52,453 bases of DNA, taken from NCBI GenBank assembly GCA_016212105.1, contig JACRHJ010000059.1, forward strand, positions 1 to 52,453. Reading direction: 5' to 3'. Positions 32,209-41,206 of the stretch are shown here, piece by piece; the first letter of the stretch is position 1; each line of letters opens with the position of its first letter. The notes beneath the pieces are model-generated. The model did not search any database. It had not been told where the DNA came from and saw only the letters and a program-made list of their open reading frames with translations. This stretch comes from Nitrospirota bacterium (GTDB lineage: Bacteria > Nitrospirota > JACRHJ01). The translations under genes were made by a program, and so were the position numbers.

Positions 32209-33995
32209 TCCGTCCCGGCCCTGACGGCGGGCCTTGAGAGCTTGTGTATCGAGTATGATATGGCCTCGGCGAGGACGGAGCCCTTCTTCGCGCCGCCCAG
32301 TTCCTTCTTGAGCGCCTCCAGGGCCTCCATCTTGTGGATGTTCCCGAGTCCGTACGCGGCGCATGCCCTCAGCTCGTCCTTGCTGGCGCTGCTGAAAAAC
32401 CCGGACTTCTTGAGCAGCTTCGTCATCAGAGGCAGGACCTTGTCCTGGCCTATCTCGGAGAGGACCTCGAAGAAGGCGCGCTTCTCCGCGAGCGCCCTGT
32501 CGCTGAAGTCAGGCCTGTTGATGGTCTCCAGGAGGCCGTCCAGGACCGCGTAGCTCTGCGCGTTCGGAAGGTAGCGGAGCGCGGACATCCGTATCTGCGG
32601 GTCCTGGTCCTCCAGCGCGTGCAGCAGCGTGTCTCCCGCCTTGGGCCCGCCTATCATCCCGAGGGCGCGGACGACCTCGCGGCGCACGGAGATCTCCGGG
32701 TGCTTGAGCGTCTGCTTGAGGTGCTCGAGCGCGGCCTTGTCCCCGATCCTGCCGAGTATGGTGACGACGTTCTTGACGACGTAGTCGCGCTTGTCCCGGA
32801 CGCCGGCGGCCAGGGCGTCTATGTTGTCCCTGCCGAGGCTGACCAGCACCTCTATCAGAGACTTCCTGTACTTTATGTCCTGTATCTCGCCCAAGAGGTT
32901 GGACAGCGGGACGAGCGACGACCTGTCGAGCAGGTTCAGGAACCTCTGGAACTCCGAAGACGGGACGTCCTTCCCGCTGTTCAATACGTCGGCGATGGAC
33001 CTCATCGCGGACTCGTCCGCCGCCTTACGGACCGAGGCGTTGATGCGCTCCAGCTCTGCCGGGGAGAAGACCTGTTTCAGCGACATGAGCCCACGGAACC
33101 TGTCGAGGATAAGCGAGGCGGTCCCGAATACGCCGTTCCTTACGAGGTAGCCCAGCGCGCTGTCGAGGTTGTCCATGAGGATGCCGAAGTCAGGCGTACC
33201 GCGGTCTATGTACAGCGACTCGAACAGGGCGTTTATCGCCCCCAGGAGGAAGTTCTCGTCCGTAAGGCGCTCCATCTCCTCCTTGAGCGACTTGACCTCC
33301 TCCTCGCCGAGGCTGAAGACTCCCTTGAACCCCATCGAGATGCTCTCGAGCGGGGAGAATATCTGCTGGCCGTCCTCGCCCTCGCCCGGCTCCTCGGTGG
33401 ATGCGTCCTGGTATACCTCCGCGAGGTCGCCGTCGGTGGTCTGGTGCCTGGACAGTATCCTCGACACCTCGTCTTCCTCGAGCGCGGTGCCTTCGGCGAA
33501 CTCCTCGATGACGTAGTACGTCAGGTGGAGGAAGTCCTTCTCCCATAGGCGTGTAACGACGTCGTCGTCGAAGCTCTCGGTGGAGGTTTCCGGCCTGACG
33601 CGCATCACGTCGATGAAGTCCAGCACCTCGTCGCCGGAGAAACCGCTGGTGAACGACAGCTCACGGAGCCCGTCCTTGAAGAACATCCTGGCGAGGTTGT
33701 CGTCCTTGTCGGTGCTGTGGTATACGGCCTGGCCTTTGTAGAGGATGTCGTGCTGGCGGATGATCAGGATAAGCCTGTCGGACTCCTCGAAGAAGACTTC
33801 GAACTTCTTGAGTATGTCCTCCTGGAACTTGAGGAGTATCGGGTTGTTGGACGGGTACATCTCAAAGGCGCGCTTCGTCTTCAGGAGCGTCTGGATCAGT
33901 TCCTTGACTCGGCGCAGCTCGGAGTCGGAGGCGGTATCGTCTCCGGCCGCGTTGTTTAGGGAAGGCGTCGCGCCGTTTGCGAACAGGTCGTCCAT
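32205..33995 (-). CDS. HEAT-repeat protein, operon partner of the HD-GYP protein
   Basis: 596 residues, ATG 33995. The N-terminal ~180 residues contain a domain with FEMYPSNNPILLKF and ILYKGQAVYHS, also hinted at in the downstream HD-GYP protein. Residues ~390-590 are HEAT-like repeats (for example VVKNVVTILGRIGDKAALEHL, ISVRREVVRALGMIGG, PQIRMSALRYL). It has no catalytic motif, so a scaffold role is likely; with HD-GYP next to it, the pair may form a signalling complex (inference). It is transcribed from the promoter at 34028-34056. Confidence 0.85.
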   Translation of the reverse strand: MDDLFANGATPSLNNAAGDDTASDSELRRVKELIQTLLKTKRAFEMYPSNNPILLKFQEDILKKFEVFFEESDRLILIIRQHDILYKGQAVYHSTDKDDNLARMFFKDGLRELSFTSGFSGDEVLDFIDVMRVRPETSTESFDDDVVTRLWEKDFLHLTYYVIEEFAEGTALEEDEVSRILSRHQTTDGDLAEVYQDASTEEPGEGEDGQQIFSPLESISMGFKGVFSLGEEEVKSLKEEMERLTDENFLLGAINALFESLYIDRGTPDFGILMDNLDSALGYLVRNGVFGTASLILDRFRGLMSLKQVFSPAELERINASVRKAADESAMRSIADVLNSGKDVPSSEFQRFLNLLDRSSLVPLSNLLGEIQDIKYRKSLIEVLVSLGRDNIDALAAGVRDKRDYVVKNVVTILGRIGDKAALEHLKQTLKHPEISVRREVVRALGMIGGPKAGDTLLHALEDQDPQIRMSALRYLPNAQSYAVLDGLLETINRPDFSDRALAEKRAFFEVLSEIGQDKVLPLMTKLLKKSGFFSSASKDELRACAAYGLGNIHKMEALEALKKELGGAKKGSVLAEAISYSIHKLSRPAVRAGTE

Positions 33996-34027
33996 AAAAA
34001 ATTCCGGTTAATTGATATTGGCAAGAT

Positions 34028-34056
34028 ATTCTATACAATATACCATATTAAGTCAA
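34028..34056 (-). promoter_or_regulatory. Promoter of the HEAT/HD-GYP/DUF45 unit
   Basis: On the minus strand: -35 TTGACT (34051-34056), a 17-base spacer containing TATGGTATATT, -10 TAGAAT (34028-34033), 32 bases before the start codon. Confidence 0.7.
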
Positions 34057-34057
34057 C

Positions 34058-34230
34058 AAATCTTAAAGGTTCTTATGAGACCGGCGCAAGGCCCGGCGAG
34101 CCGGGGCAATAGTTGCGGTAAACCGCCGGTTTCTCACGTTATTTCTGGGATTGCCCGCCCCGGGGCACGCGGCAGGGCGGCTGAGGATGCCGTTCGATAC
34201 CGGATTTTGGGCTTTAAGACGGTAGATACG
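34058..34230. other. GC-rich structured spacer between the PHP gene and the HEAT promoter
   Basis: Contains nested complementary segments: TGAGACCGGCG (34076-34086) with CGCCGGTTTCTCA downstream, and inside it GCCCGGCGAGCCGGGGC. I cannot match it to a named RNA family. It lies after the PHP stop on the minus strand, so it may be a terminator region, or an RNA on either strand. Confidence 0.35.
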
Positions 34231-34971
34231 CTAAATGCCGTGCTCGGCCTCGGGCCCCCTGTAGCCGTACTTGCCGTGCTTGACGAGGCATTTCATCCTG
34301 CCCCGGAAGTTCCGGAGCGATATGAGCGATGATATGGTTATGAGCGTCGAGGCGTTGAAGGGCTTGGTCATGACCTCGACGTCGCCCGCCTTGATTGCCT
34401 GGATTATGGCATCAGGCTCGTGCTCGGCCTCGACGATGGAGCAGGTCCTGCCTATCTGCCTTACGGTATGCGCGTCGGAGTTACCCACGAGCGGTATGCC
34501 GAGGTTGTATGAGCGCGTCACCGCCTTCTTGTTGAAGTTCATGTTCCGCATGTAGTAATGGCAGTACTCGAGCGCGTCGAACGTCGCGGGGTGGTTGTCT
34601 ACCAGCCCGCCGGACGCGGTCGGCATCGGGAAGTAGGGGTGGGCGGCGATCACCAGGTTGTCCGGCCTCTTTGCCCGGCCTATGTCGAGGAGGCTCCTGT
34701 AGTCGGACAGCTCGCCCTTGAAGTTGATGAGCAGGATGTGCCTGCCGTTTATCGTGCGCTCGACGCCGCGGAAGAGGACGACTCCCCTCTCCTTCGCGTA
34801 GTCGCGGAGCCTTTCGGAGTAGGTGATCCTGTTGTGGTTGGTTATTGCCATCGCGCCGTATCCGCGTTCCGCCATCATGTCGATGAGGCGGCAGGCGTCG
34901 TATGCGATGTAGTCGTGAGGGTCTTCCTTCGTGTGAAGGTGGAAGTCGAGCTTAATGGGTATCTTCGACAT
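34231..34971 (-). CDS. PHP-domain phosphoesterase-like protein
   Basis: 246 residues from ATG 34971 (a TTG at 34983 is also in frame). Metal-binding PHP motifs: DFHLHTKEDP (HxH), ITNHNRI, VIAAHPYFP and VGNSDAHTV. This is the same superfamily as the N-terminal domain of DNA polymerase III alpha and the trpH-like nucleoside/oligoribonucleotide phosphatases. The substrate cannot be told. It is monocistronic, divergent from lipA, with a promoter at 35011-35039. Confidence 0.85.
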   Translation of the reverse strand: MSKIPIKLDFHLHTKEDPHDYIAYDACRLIDMMAERGYGAMAITNHNRITYSERLRDYAKERGVVLFRGVERTINGRHILLINFKGELSDYRSLLDIGRAKRPDNLVIAAHPYFPMPTASGGLVDNHPATFDALEYCHYYMRNMNFNKKAVTRSYNLGIPLVGNSDAHTVRQIGRTCSIVEAEHEPDAIIQAIKAGDVEVMTKPFNASTLITISSLISLRNFRGRMKCLVKHGKYGYRGPEAEHGI

Positions 34972-35010
34972 ATCGTTCCGCAAGCCTGAAGTTGGAAAAA
35001 TATCTTAGTT

Positions 35011-35039
35011 ATAATATACCATACAGGCCGCATTAGCAA
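35011..35039 (-). promoter_or_regulatory. Promoter of the PHP gene
   Basis: On the minus strand: -35 TTGCTA (35034-35039), a 17-base spacer, -10 TATTAT (35011-35016). TATGGTATATT is again present, overlapping the -10, as in the spacer of the HEAT promoter. Confidence 0.55.
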
Positions 35040-35040
35040 G

Positions 35041-35109
35041 GCGTTTATGAGTTTCACCGGGTACTCCGAAGACGTCACGGTGCTTCCCGGCCTTGCCGGG
35101 GCTTTTTTT
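35041..35109 (+). ncRNA. Possible short RNA ending in an orphan terminator
   Basis: CACCG...CGGTG hairpin (35056-35082), then CCCGGCCTTGCCGGG (35086-35100) and seven T. No plus-strand gene lies upstream (the PHP gene is divergent). A TATAAT at 35010-35015 could drive a transcript of ~80 bases, though its -35 (TGAAGT) is poor. Low confidence. Confidence 0.3.
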
Positions 35110-35130
35110 GCGGGAAATTCAGAAATTCGT

Positions 35131-35159
35131 TTGACATCGCGCCCGCTCTGGCATAAGAT
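35131..35159 (+). promoter_or_regulatory. Promoter of lipA
   Basis: -35 TTGACA (35131-35136), a 17-base spacer, -10 TAAGAT (35154-35159), 29 bases before the start codon. Confidence 0.75.
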
Positions 35160-35188
35160 AATCAATTCAACAAGATAAGGTATATGAG

Positions 35189-36052
35189 ATGGACGACAGG
35201 ATCCCAAGCTGGTCCCGGAAAAAATACAACCTCGGCGACCTGGTAAAGGTAAAGAGGCAACTCAGGGAGCTGGGGCTCCACACCGTCTGCGAGTCCGCAC
35301 GCTGCCCGAACATCGGCGAGTGCTTTAAAAAGCCGACCGCGACCTTCATGATACTGGGCGACGTCTGCACAAGGCGGTGCCGGTTCTGCGCCGTGACGAA
35401 GGGCGGGCCCGCGCCGGTCGACGCAGGCGAGCCGGGGAGGCTTGCCGTTGCCGTCGAGAAACTTGGCCTGAAGCACGTCGTCATTACCTCCGTCACGCGG
35501 GACGACCTCCCGGACGGGGGCGCGGGCCAGTTCGCGGCTGTCATACGAGTTTTGCGTGAGCAGTTTCCCACGCTCATTATAGAAGTGCTTACGCCTGACT
35601 TCGGCGGCGACGAGGAATCGCTCCGGCTGGTAATTACGGCCGGGCCGCACATATTCAACCACAACCTGGAGACTGTGCCGAGGCTTTACAGGACGGTAAG
35701 GCCTCAGGCGGTCTACGAGCGGTCGCTCCGCGTGCTCCGGGCGGCGAAGGACATGGACTGCCGCGTCAGCACAAAGTCCGGGCTGATGGCGGGCCTGGGC
35801 GAGACGGAGTCCGAGGTGCTTGCCGTGATGGAGGACCTGCGGGCCGTCGGCTGCGACCTGCTGACCATAGGCCAGTACCTGCGCCCGATGAAGGAGAACA
35901 TCGAGGTCTCCGAATACGTCCGGCCGGAGGTCTTCGAGCGGTATGCAGAGGCAGGGCGGAAGATGGGCTTCATTTTCGTCGCATCCGCGCCGTTCGTCAG
36001 GAGTTCGTACAACGCGGAAGAGGTCTTCGCGGGGATAAACGCCAATGCTTGA
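35189..36052 (+). CDS. lipA: Lipoyl synthase
   Basis: 287 residues, ATG 35189. Radical-SAM cluster Cys60-x3-Cys64-x2-Cys67 (CTRRCRFC) and the lipoyl-synthase auxiliary cluster Cys34, Cys39, Cys45 ([12 protein letters not shown]). Also [34 protein letters not shown] and the C-terminal RSSYNAEE that supplies the auxiliary-cluster Ser ligand. It inserts two sulfurs into octanoyl groups on lipoyl proteins such as GcvH. Its last eight bases overlap the start of the mntA-type gene. Confidence 0.97.
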   Translation: MDDRIPSWSRKKYNLGDLVKVKRQLRELGLHTVCESARCPNIGECFKKPTATFMILGDVCTRRCRFCAVTKGGPAPVDAGEPGRLAVAVEKLGLKHVVITSVTRDDLPDGGAGQFAAVIRVLREQFPTLIIEVLTPDFGGDEESLRLVITAGPHIFNHNLETVPRLYRTVRPQAVYERSLRVLRAAKDMDCRVSTKSGLMAGLGETESEVLAVMEDLRAVGCDLLTIGQYLRPMKENIEVSEYVRPEVFERYAEAGRKMGFIFVASAPFVRSSYNAEEVFAGINANA

Positions 36053-36470
36053 CACATCGGTACTTGCAGACATTTTCAGGGAATACCCGTACATCGCGGC
36101 GGCGTACCTCTTCGGTTCGCACGCCAAGGGTACGGCCGGGCCGATGAGCGACGTGGACATCGCGCTGCTCCTGAATGACGGCGCGCCGTCCGGCATAGAC
36201 TTGATACACGAGGAGGACTACCTCTCGTACAGGATACAGAAGGCGCTCGGCGTTTCGGCCGAGGTGGACGTGATAGACCTCAACGGCAAGAAGCTCGTGT
36301 TCCAGCACAACGTGCTCCGGACCGGCAGGCTGATATACGAGGTAGACAGGGATACACGTGTGAGGTTCACGGCCAGAACCATCTCAGAGTTCTGTGACTT
36401 CGAGCCGAGACTAAGGATGATGCAGAAGTATTATCTGTCCGGCTTAAAGAAGAGGCTGGCCAAGATATGA
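36045..36470 (+). CDS. MntA-type nucleotidyltransferase antitoxin
   Basis: 141 residues. Signature [18 protein letters not shown] at ~24-41 (GSx-G-x-SDxD), a third acidic residue in SAEVDVIDL. It overlaps lipA by eight bases and hepT by four bases (ATGA). MntA proteins AMPylate the HepT toxin on its Tyr and so neutralise it. Assigned from the motif and the partner; it probably depends on lipA transcription. Confidence 0.88.
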   Translation: MLDTSVLADIFREYPYIAAAYLFGSHAKGTAGPMSDVDIALLLNDGAPSGIDLIHEEDYLSYRIQKALGVSAEVDVIDLNGKKLVFQHNVLRTGRLIYEVDRDTRVRFTARTISEFCDFEPRLRMMQKYYLSGLKKRLAKI

Positions 36471-36892
36471 ATATCACCGAGATACAGTCGAAGCTGAACG
36501 TTGTGATTACGAACCTTGAGAACCTCAAGGCTCAGGGAGAGGGCACCTATGAAGAGTTCATGTCCGACTCCAGAAATGTCGACTCGTCCCTGTACAGGCT
36601 CCAGACCTCTATCCAGGCCCTGCTCGACATAGGGGCGCATATTGTGGCCGTGCTCGGACTGGGCTCGCCCGGCTCAAACGCGGAAATCATAACAACCTTG
36701 TGCGATGCCGGTTACATAGGAAAAGACAAGGCGGGTACTTACGTCAGGATGGCACAGTTCCGAAACAGGGTGGTACACCTGTACGACCACATAGACACCG
36801 AAGAGGTTTACGGGATAATAAAGAACGAGCTTGGAGACATAAAGAGTTTCTTCTCCGACCTCATAGAAATTATCGAGAAAAATCCGGACTGA
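36467..36892 (+). CDS. HepT-type (DUF86) HEPN RNase toxin
   Basis: 141 residues, all helical. The toxin motif R-x4-H-x-Y is intact as RNRVVHLY (~115-122). The region SLYRLQTSIQALLDIGAHIVAV matches the HepT core. It is the RNase partner of the preceding MntA, with ATGA overlap. It ends 57 bases before the aminotransferase gene. Confidence 0.88.
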   Translation: MNITEIQSKLNVVITNLENLKAQGEGTYEEFMSDSRNVDSSLYRLQTSIQALLDIGAHIVAVLGLGSPGSNAEIITTLCDAGYIGKDKAGTYVRMAQFRNRVVHLYDHIDTEEVYGIIKNELGDIKSFFSDLIEIIEKNPD

Positions 36893-36949
36893 CAAATAAC
36901 GGCTATATTACGACAATCGTGTTCGGGCATACCGCCCACTGGAGGAAAA

Positions 36950-38122
36950 ATGCACGAGTTTCAGAGGATAAAGAGGCTCCCGCCCTACGTATTCGCGATC
37001 GTAACGAAGATGAAGATGGAGGCGAGGAAGCGCGGCGAGGACATCATAGACTTCGGCATGGGGAACCCGGACATCGGCACCCCGCAGCACATCGTGGACA
37101 AGCTGGTCGAGGCGGCGTACAACCCGAGCAACCACCGCTACTCGGCCTCCAAGGGCATACCCAAACTCCGCTCCGCGATGGCCGACTGGTACAAGCGCCG
37201 CTACGACGTGGACCTCGACCCGGAGACCGAGGTCATTGCCACGATGGGCGCGAAGGAGGGGCTGTCTCACCTCGCGCTCGCGACGATAGAGCCGGGCGAT
37301 GTCGTCCTCTGTCCGTCGCCCGCGTACCCGATACACCCGTACTCGGTCGTCATCGCCGGCGGCGAGGTCAGGCACATACCGCTCAGGCGCGACTCGGACT
37401 TCTTCGAGGACATGACCACCGCCTTCAAGCAGACATGGCCCGCGCCCAAGATGCTCATCATCAGCTTCCCGAACAACCCGACGACCGCAGTCGTGGACGT
37501 CGATTTCTTCGAGAAGATAGTCGCGTTCGCCAAGGAGCACAACATCATAGTCGTGCACGACCTCGCGTATGCAGACCTCGTCTTCGACGGGTACAAGGCG
37601 CCGAGCTTCCTGCAGGTGCCGGGCGCGAAGGACGTCGGCGTCGAGTTCTTCTCGCTGTCCAAGAGCTACAACATGCCCGGCTGGCGTGTCGGCTTTTGCT
37701 GCGGAAACCCGGAGATAGTGGGCGCGCTCACCAAGATTAAGAGCTACCTCGACTACGGCATGTTCCAGCCGATACAGATCGCGTCCATCATCGCGCTCAA
37801 CGGCCCGCAGGAATGCGTCGCCGAGATATGCGAGACGTACAGGCTGCGCCGCGACAGCCTGATCGACGGGCTCGCCAAGATCGGCTGGGAGATACCAAAG
37901 CCCAAGGCCACGATGTTCGTCTGGGCGAAGATACCGGACAAGTTCAAGCACCTCGACTCGATCGAGTTCTCGAAGATGCTAATCGAGAAGGCCAAGGTCG
38001 CGGTTTCGCCCGGCATCGGCTTCGGCGAGTACGGCGAAGGGCGCGTGCGCTTCGCGCTCATCGAGAACGAGCACAGGACGAGGCAGGCGATAAAGGGGAT
38101 CAAGAAGGCGTTGGGGGAATAG
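36950..38122 (+). CDS. PLP aminotransferase (AlaC/LL-DAP aminotransferase-like)
   Basis: 390 residues, ATG 36950 behind GGAGG. Fold-type I class [42 protein letters not shown], the PLP lysine in [15 protein letters not shown] and Arg for the carboxylate in GRVRFAL. In many Desulfobacterota an enzyme of this type precedes hom; it may make alanine, aspartate or LL-diaminopimelate, and the sequence alone does not decide. First gene of the hom-thrC-apgM-lysC set. hicBA follows 10 bases after its stop. Confidence 0.88.
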   Translation: MHEFQRIKRLPPYVFAIVTKMKMEARKRGEDIIDFGMGNPDIGTPQHIVDKLVEAAYNPSNHRYSASKGIPKLRSAMADWYKRRYDVDLDPETEVIATMGAKEGLSHLALATIEPGDVVLCPSPAYPIHPYSVVIAGGEVRHIPLRRDSDFFEDMTTAFKQTWPAPKMLIISFPNNPTTAVVDVDFFEKIVAFAKEHNIIVVHDLAYADLVFDGYKAPSFLQVPGAKDVGVEFFSLSKSYNMPGWRVGFCCGNPEIVGALTKIKSYLDYGMFQPIQIASIIALNGPQECVAEICETYRLRRDSLIDGLAKIGWEIPKPKATMFVWAKIPDKFKHLDSIEFSKMLIEKAKVAVSPGIGFGEYGEGRVRFALIENEHRTRQAIKGIKKALGE

Positions 38123-38132
38123 GGGTGGACAA

Positions 38133-38339
38133 ATGCGACAGGTAATAGTGTTTCCGGGAGAGGATGGTTACTGGGTTGCCGAGTGTCCGAGCCTTCCGGG
38201 CTGTATAAGCCAGGGCAGGACGAAGGAAGAGGCCATCGAGAACGTCAGGGAGGCGATAAGGGGTTACGTCGCCGCGCTTGAGGAGGACGGCCTGCCGGTG
38301 CCGGAGGAGAAGTTCGACGCCTTTCTGGTCGCGGTATGA
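38133..38339 (+). CDS. hicB: HicB-family antitoxin
   Basis: 68 residues, ATG 38133 behind GGGGTGG. Compact HicB: VFPGEDGYWVAECPSLPGCISQGRTKEEAIENVREAIRGY-type layout, ending in FLVAV. It precedes hicA with a four-base overlap. It is a different lineage from the HicB at 20912 (classic PSLPGC motif here). Confidence 0.92.
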   Translation: MRQVIVFPGEDGYWVAECPSLPGCISQGRTKEEAIENVREAIRGYVAALEEDGLPVPEEKFDAFLVAV

Positions 38340-38557
38340 CGAGGCTTCCGGGCGTATCCGGGCGCGACTGCGTTAAGGCGCTGGAGAGGGTCGGCTTCTT
38401 TCTCAGGAGGCAGGAGGGTAGCCATATGATCCTGAGAAGGAACGATCCGTTTGCCCAGGTCGTCGTCCCGGACCACAAGGAACTCGACCGGGGCACCCTC
38501 AGGAGCATTATAAGAAGCGCGGGGCTCGGGGTGGACGAATTTCTGAGGTTACTTTAA
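38336..38557 (+). CDS. hicA: HicA-family mRNA interferase toxin
   Basis: 73 residues. LPGVSGRDCVKALERVGF, catalytic-type His in RRQEGSHMILRR, VVVPDHKELDRGTLRSIIRSAGL: all HicA hallmarks. It overlaps hicB by ATGA. Inserted between the aminotransferase gene and hom. I found no copied aminotransferase 3' end behind it. Confidence 0.93.
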   Translation: MTRLPGVSGRDCVKALERVGFFLRRQEGSHMILRRNDPFAQVVVPDHKELDRGTLRSIIRSAGLGVDEFLRLL

Positions 38558-38610
38558 TCGGTTGTCAGCTCATTTCATTGGGCCCAACAGGATAACTAGG
38601 TACTGATGAT

Positions 38611-38904
38611 ATGCCGAGAATAGATAGAATAACCATCAGACGGATTAGCGTGTTTTTGTGCATGTCACCATTTGTCGCAATCCTCATTATTGTTCTATTC
38701 GGGAGTGACAGGAGCGTGACGCACAGCTGGCCTATGAAGATGCTTTTTGTTTGTCAGACGCTTGGTGCCCTGCTTGTATTATACCTATGGACTTCAAGAA
38801 AATGTCCAGTGTGCAAAAAACGATTATTCATGAATTACCGTAAACCGGGAAAGCCCGAAACCTGTCCCGGATGTAACAGTATTGTCGAGCAGAGTGTGAT
38901 TTAA
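38611..38904 (+). CDS. Small membrane protein with C-terminal zinc-ribbon-like motif
   Basis: 97 residues. Two hydrophobic segments (~12-29 and ~44-60) then CPVC and CPGC separated by 19 residues, a likely zinc ribbon facing the cytoplasm. It is AT-rich compared with the surrounding operon, so probably acquired. Function unknown. The start ATG 38611 has no good Shine-Dalgarno. Confidence 0.6.
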   Translation: MPRIDRITIRRISVFLCMSPFVAILIIVLFGSDRSVTHSWPMKMLFVCQTLGALLVLYLWTSRKCPVCKKRLFMNYRKPGKPETCPGCNSIVEQSVI

Positions 38905-38968
38905 ATGCAGGCTGAATCAACGCAATTTCTGCACGGTTTTTATTCATATAACACGAGACACGGTCTTT

Positions 38969-40282
38969 ATGAAAAAAGATAAAATCAACGTAGGCTTAAT
39001 CGGCCTCGGCACGGTAGGCGGCGGAGTCGTAAACCTCCTGCGCGAGAACGCGGACGTAATCAAACGCAGGCTCGGCGTATCGGTCGAGCTTGTGAGGGCC
39101 GCCGACCTCGACGCGTCGCGCGCGAAGGCGCTCGGCCTCGGCAAGGACGTATACACGAAGGACGCGCGCGCGGTCATCAACGACCCGAACGTCGACGTCG
39201 TCATAGAGCTTATCGGCGGGTACGAGCCTGCGAAAACCTTTCTGCTTGAAGCCATCGCGCTCAGGAAGCCGGTCGTCACCGCGAACAAGGCTCTCCTCGC
39301 CATGCACGGCGAGGAACTCTACAAGGCCGCCTATGCCGCGAAGACGGCGATAGGCTTCGAGGCCAGCGTCGCCGGGGGCATCCCCATCATCGGCGCGATG
39401 AAGCAGGGCCTCGCCGCGAACGACATCCAGTCGATCTATGGTATCATTAACGGTACGTGCAACTACATCCTGACCAAGATGGCGGACGAGGGCAGGAAGT
39501 TCGACGAGGTATTGGCGGAGGCCCAGAAGCTTGGCTACGCGGAGGCGGACCCGACCTTCGATGTCGAGGGCATAGACCCGGCGCACAAGCTCGCGGTACT
39601 TGCGAACATAGCCTTCGGAACGCCGGTGAAGTTCGAAGAGATATACACAGAGGGCATATCAAAGATAAAGCCGGAGGACATAGAGCACGCGAAGGAACTC
39701 GGCTACAAGGTAAAACTCCTCGCCATCACCAAGGTAGTGGACGGCGAGATAGAGCTGCGCGTACACCCGACGATGCTCCCGGCGGACCACCTCATTGCGA
39801 AGGTGGACGGCGTGTTCAACGCGGTCTACGTGCAGGGCGATTTCCTGGGGCCCGCGATGTTCTACGGGCGCGGCGCGGGCGACAAACCGACCGCGAGCGC
39901 GGTAGTCTCGGACGTGATGGACATAGCAAGGGACATCCTCTCCGGGGCGAAGTCGCGTATGCCGGTGCTCGCGTTCAAGAAGGAAGGCCGGAAGGCGATG
40001 CGTGTGCGACCCATCGGCAAGGTGCGCTGCTGCTACTATCTACGTTTTACCGCTCTCGACAGGCCGGGCGTGCTGTCGAAGATATCCGGCGTGCTCGGGC
40101 GGCACGACATATCCGTCGCGTCCGTCATACAGAAGGGCCGCGAGGAGGGCGGCGCGGTGCCGATTGTAATGATGACGCACGACGCGGTCGAGAAGAACGT
40201 GCGGAGCGCGCTTGAGAAGCTGGATGGCCTCGACGTGATAGCGGGGCCGACGGTTGTGATTCGGGTGGAGTGCGGGGAATAA
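38969..40282 (+). CDS. hom: Homoserine dehydrogenase
   Basis: 437 residues. N-terminal Rossmann motif GLIGLGTVGGGVVNLL; catalytic-domain NGTCNYILTKM, FDVEGIDPAHKLAVLANI and the C-terminal ACT domain (~350-430: YYLRFTALDRPGVLSKISGVL), expected to sense threonine. It reduces aspartate semialdehyde to homoserine. Full length and conventional. The Shine-Dalgarno is poor and an accessory block separates it from the aminotransferase gene. Confidence 0.96.
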   Translation: MKKDKINVGLIGLGTVGGGVVNLLRENADVIKRRLGVSVELVRAADLDASRAKALGLGKDVYTKDARAVINDPNVDVVIELIGGYEPAKTFLLEAIALRKPVVTANKALLAMHGEELYKAAYAAKTAIGFEASVAGGIPIIGAMKQGLAANDIQSIYGIINGTCNYILTKMADEGRKFDEVLAEAQKLGYAEADPTFDVEGIDPAHKLAVLANIAFGTPVKFEEIYTEGISKIKPEDIEHAKELGYKVKLLAITKVVDGEIELRVHPTMLPADHLIAKVDGVFNAVYVQGDFLGPAMFYGRGAGDKPTASAVVSDVMDIARDILSGAKSRMPVLAFKKEGRKAMRVRPIGKVRCCYYLRFTALDRPGVLSKISGVLGRHDISVASVIQKGREEGGAVPIVMMTHDAVEKNVRSALEKLDGLDVIAGPTVVIRVECGE

Positions 40283-40480
40283 TTTGTAGGGTGGGCTACG
40301 CCCACCGAACGACATTGCGAGGAACGAAGCGACGCGGCAATCTCATCATTTGCCCGTCATTCCCGCCCCGGCTTTAGGCATACCGGGGTAAACTCCGGCG
40401 GGAATCCAGGAAGTTGTAGTTGCCCGATTTATCGGGCGGTTTTGTAGGGCGCGACGCCCTCGGCGCGCCGGATACATTGA
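40283..40480. repeat. Dispersed repeats after hom
   Basis: 40285-40308 (GTAGGGTGGGCTACGCCCAC), 40310-40346 (CATTGCGAGGAACGAAGCGA), 40354-40412 (CGTCATTCCCGCC...GGCGGGAATCCAG), 40416-40440 (TTGCCCGATTTATCGGGC) and 40443-40472 (TAGGGCGCGACGCCCTCGGC). At least five families are stacked in 200 bases. Confidence 0.8.
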
Positions 40481-40492
40481 GAAGGTGGTTAT

Positions 40493-41116
40493 ATGACCGA
40501 CAGGGGTTATGACATCAATGTTGTTATGAGAACATGGCTACGAGTCGGCCTTACTGATTTGTATTCAGCCGTATCGCTCTATGATGAAGATTTATGCAGG
40601 CAAGCATTCACATTGATTCATCAGGGGTACGAAAAGATTTCAAAGGCTATATTGATAGGTAATCATTTTTCCGATAGGCAAGTAGTCTATTTGGACGATG
40701 TTGATAAATATGCCAGTAAGCTTGGACATGGTAAATTTATATGCAAGATTGCGGAGCATTTAGGCACTCCTTATCGTGATGCCTTGGAGAATTATAAGAT
40801 AAAAGGCTTGACCATGTCAGGAACGGCATTTCTGTGCCATTTTGAAGACATGTTTATTGAGTCGCGCTATCCGAGGCCGAAGTCTAAGTCGCTTAGAAAT
40901 CAAGTTGTATTCAGGGTTAGTGAGAGTTCTTCAGTTAATATTCTTGGTGGCACCGAGCCCAGAGACTTTATATTCGGAAGCGTTCTTCCATATATACATC
41001 GTGATTTAGAGCGTAATTTTAACATCGACATCTGGGCTGAAAGTCCTAATGGTGATATCTCTGATGAGGATTGGAAGGTATTTAGGGATAGGTTTCAAAA
41101 AACGGTTAGCAATTGA
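40493..41116 (+). CDS. AT-rich unknown protein, possibly HEPN-like
   Basis: 207 residues, ATG 40493 behind AAGGTGG. Strongly AT-rich with different codon use from hom and thrC, so likely acquired. The N-terminal ~100 residues are helical and include DLCRQAFTLIHQGYEKISKAIL and LGHGKFICKIAEHL, which resemble the second and third helices of HEPN domains; no R-x4-H motif is visible. The C-terminal half is mixed. Function unknown; a link with the following AT-rich gene is possible because they are adjacent and unlike everything around. Confidence 0.45.
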   Translation: MTDRGYDINVVMRTWLRVGLTDLYSAVSLYDEDLCRQAFTLIHQGYEKISKAILIGNHFSDRQVVYLDDVDKYASKLGHGKFICKIAEHLGTPYRDALENYKIKGLTMSGTAFLCHFEDMFIESRYPRPKSKSLRNQVVFRVSESSSVNILGGTEPRDFIFGSVLPYIHRDLERNFNIDIWAESPNGDISDEDWKVFRDRFQKTVSN

Positions 41117-41206
41117 ACGTGGTTGCGCATCGAAGGATATTCGACAAGCTCGGGTAAACGCGATGTTCTACAAATAGCAAGAGCAAAGCCAAATTGCGAG
41201 GTCACA

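Noticed and set aside
34058..34230. Cyclic-di-GMP riboswitch upstream of the HEAT/HD-GYP unit
   Set aside because: The expected GGCAAACC and GACGCAAAGCC blocks are absent, and the element lies upstream of the best promoter, so it would not be in the leader.
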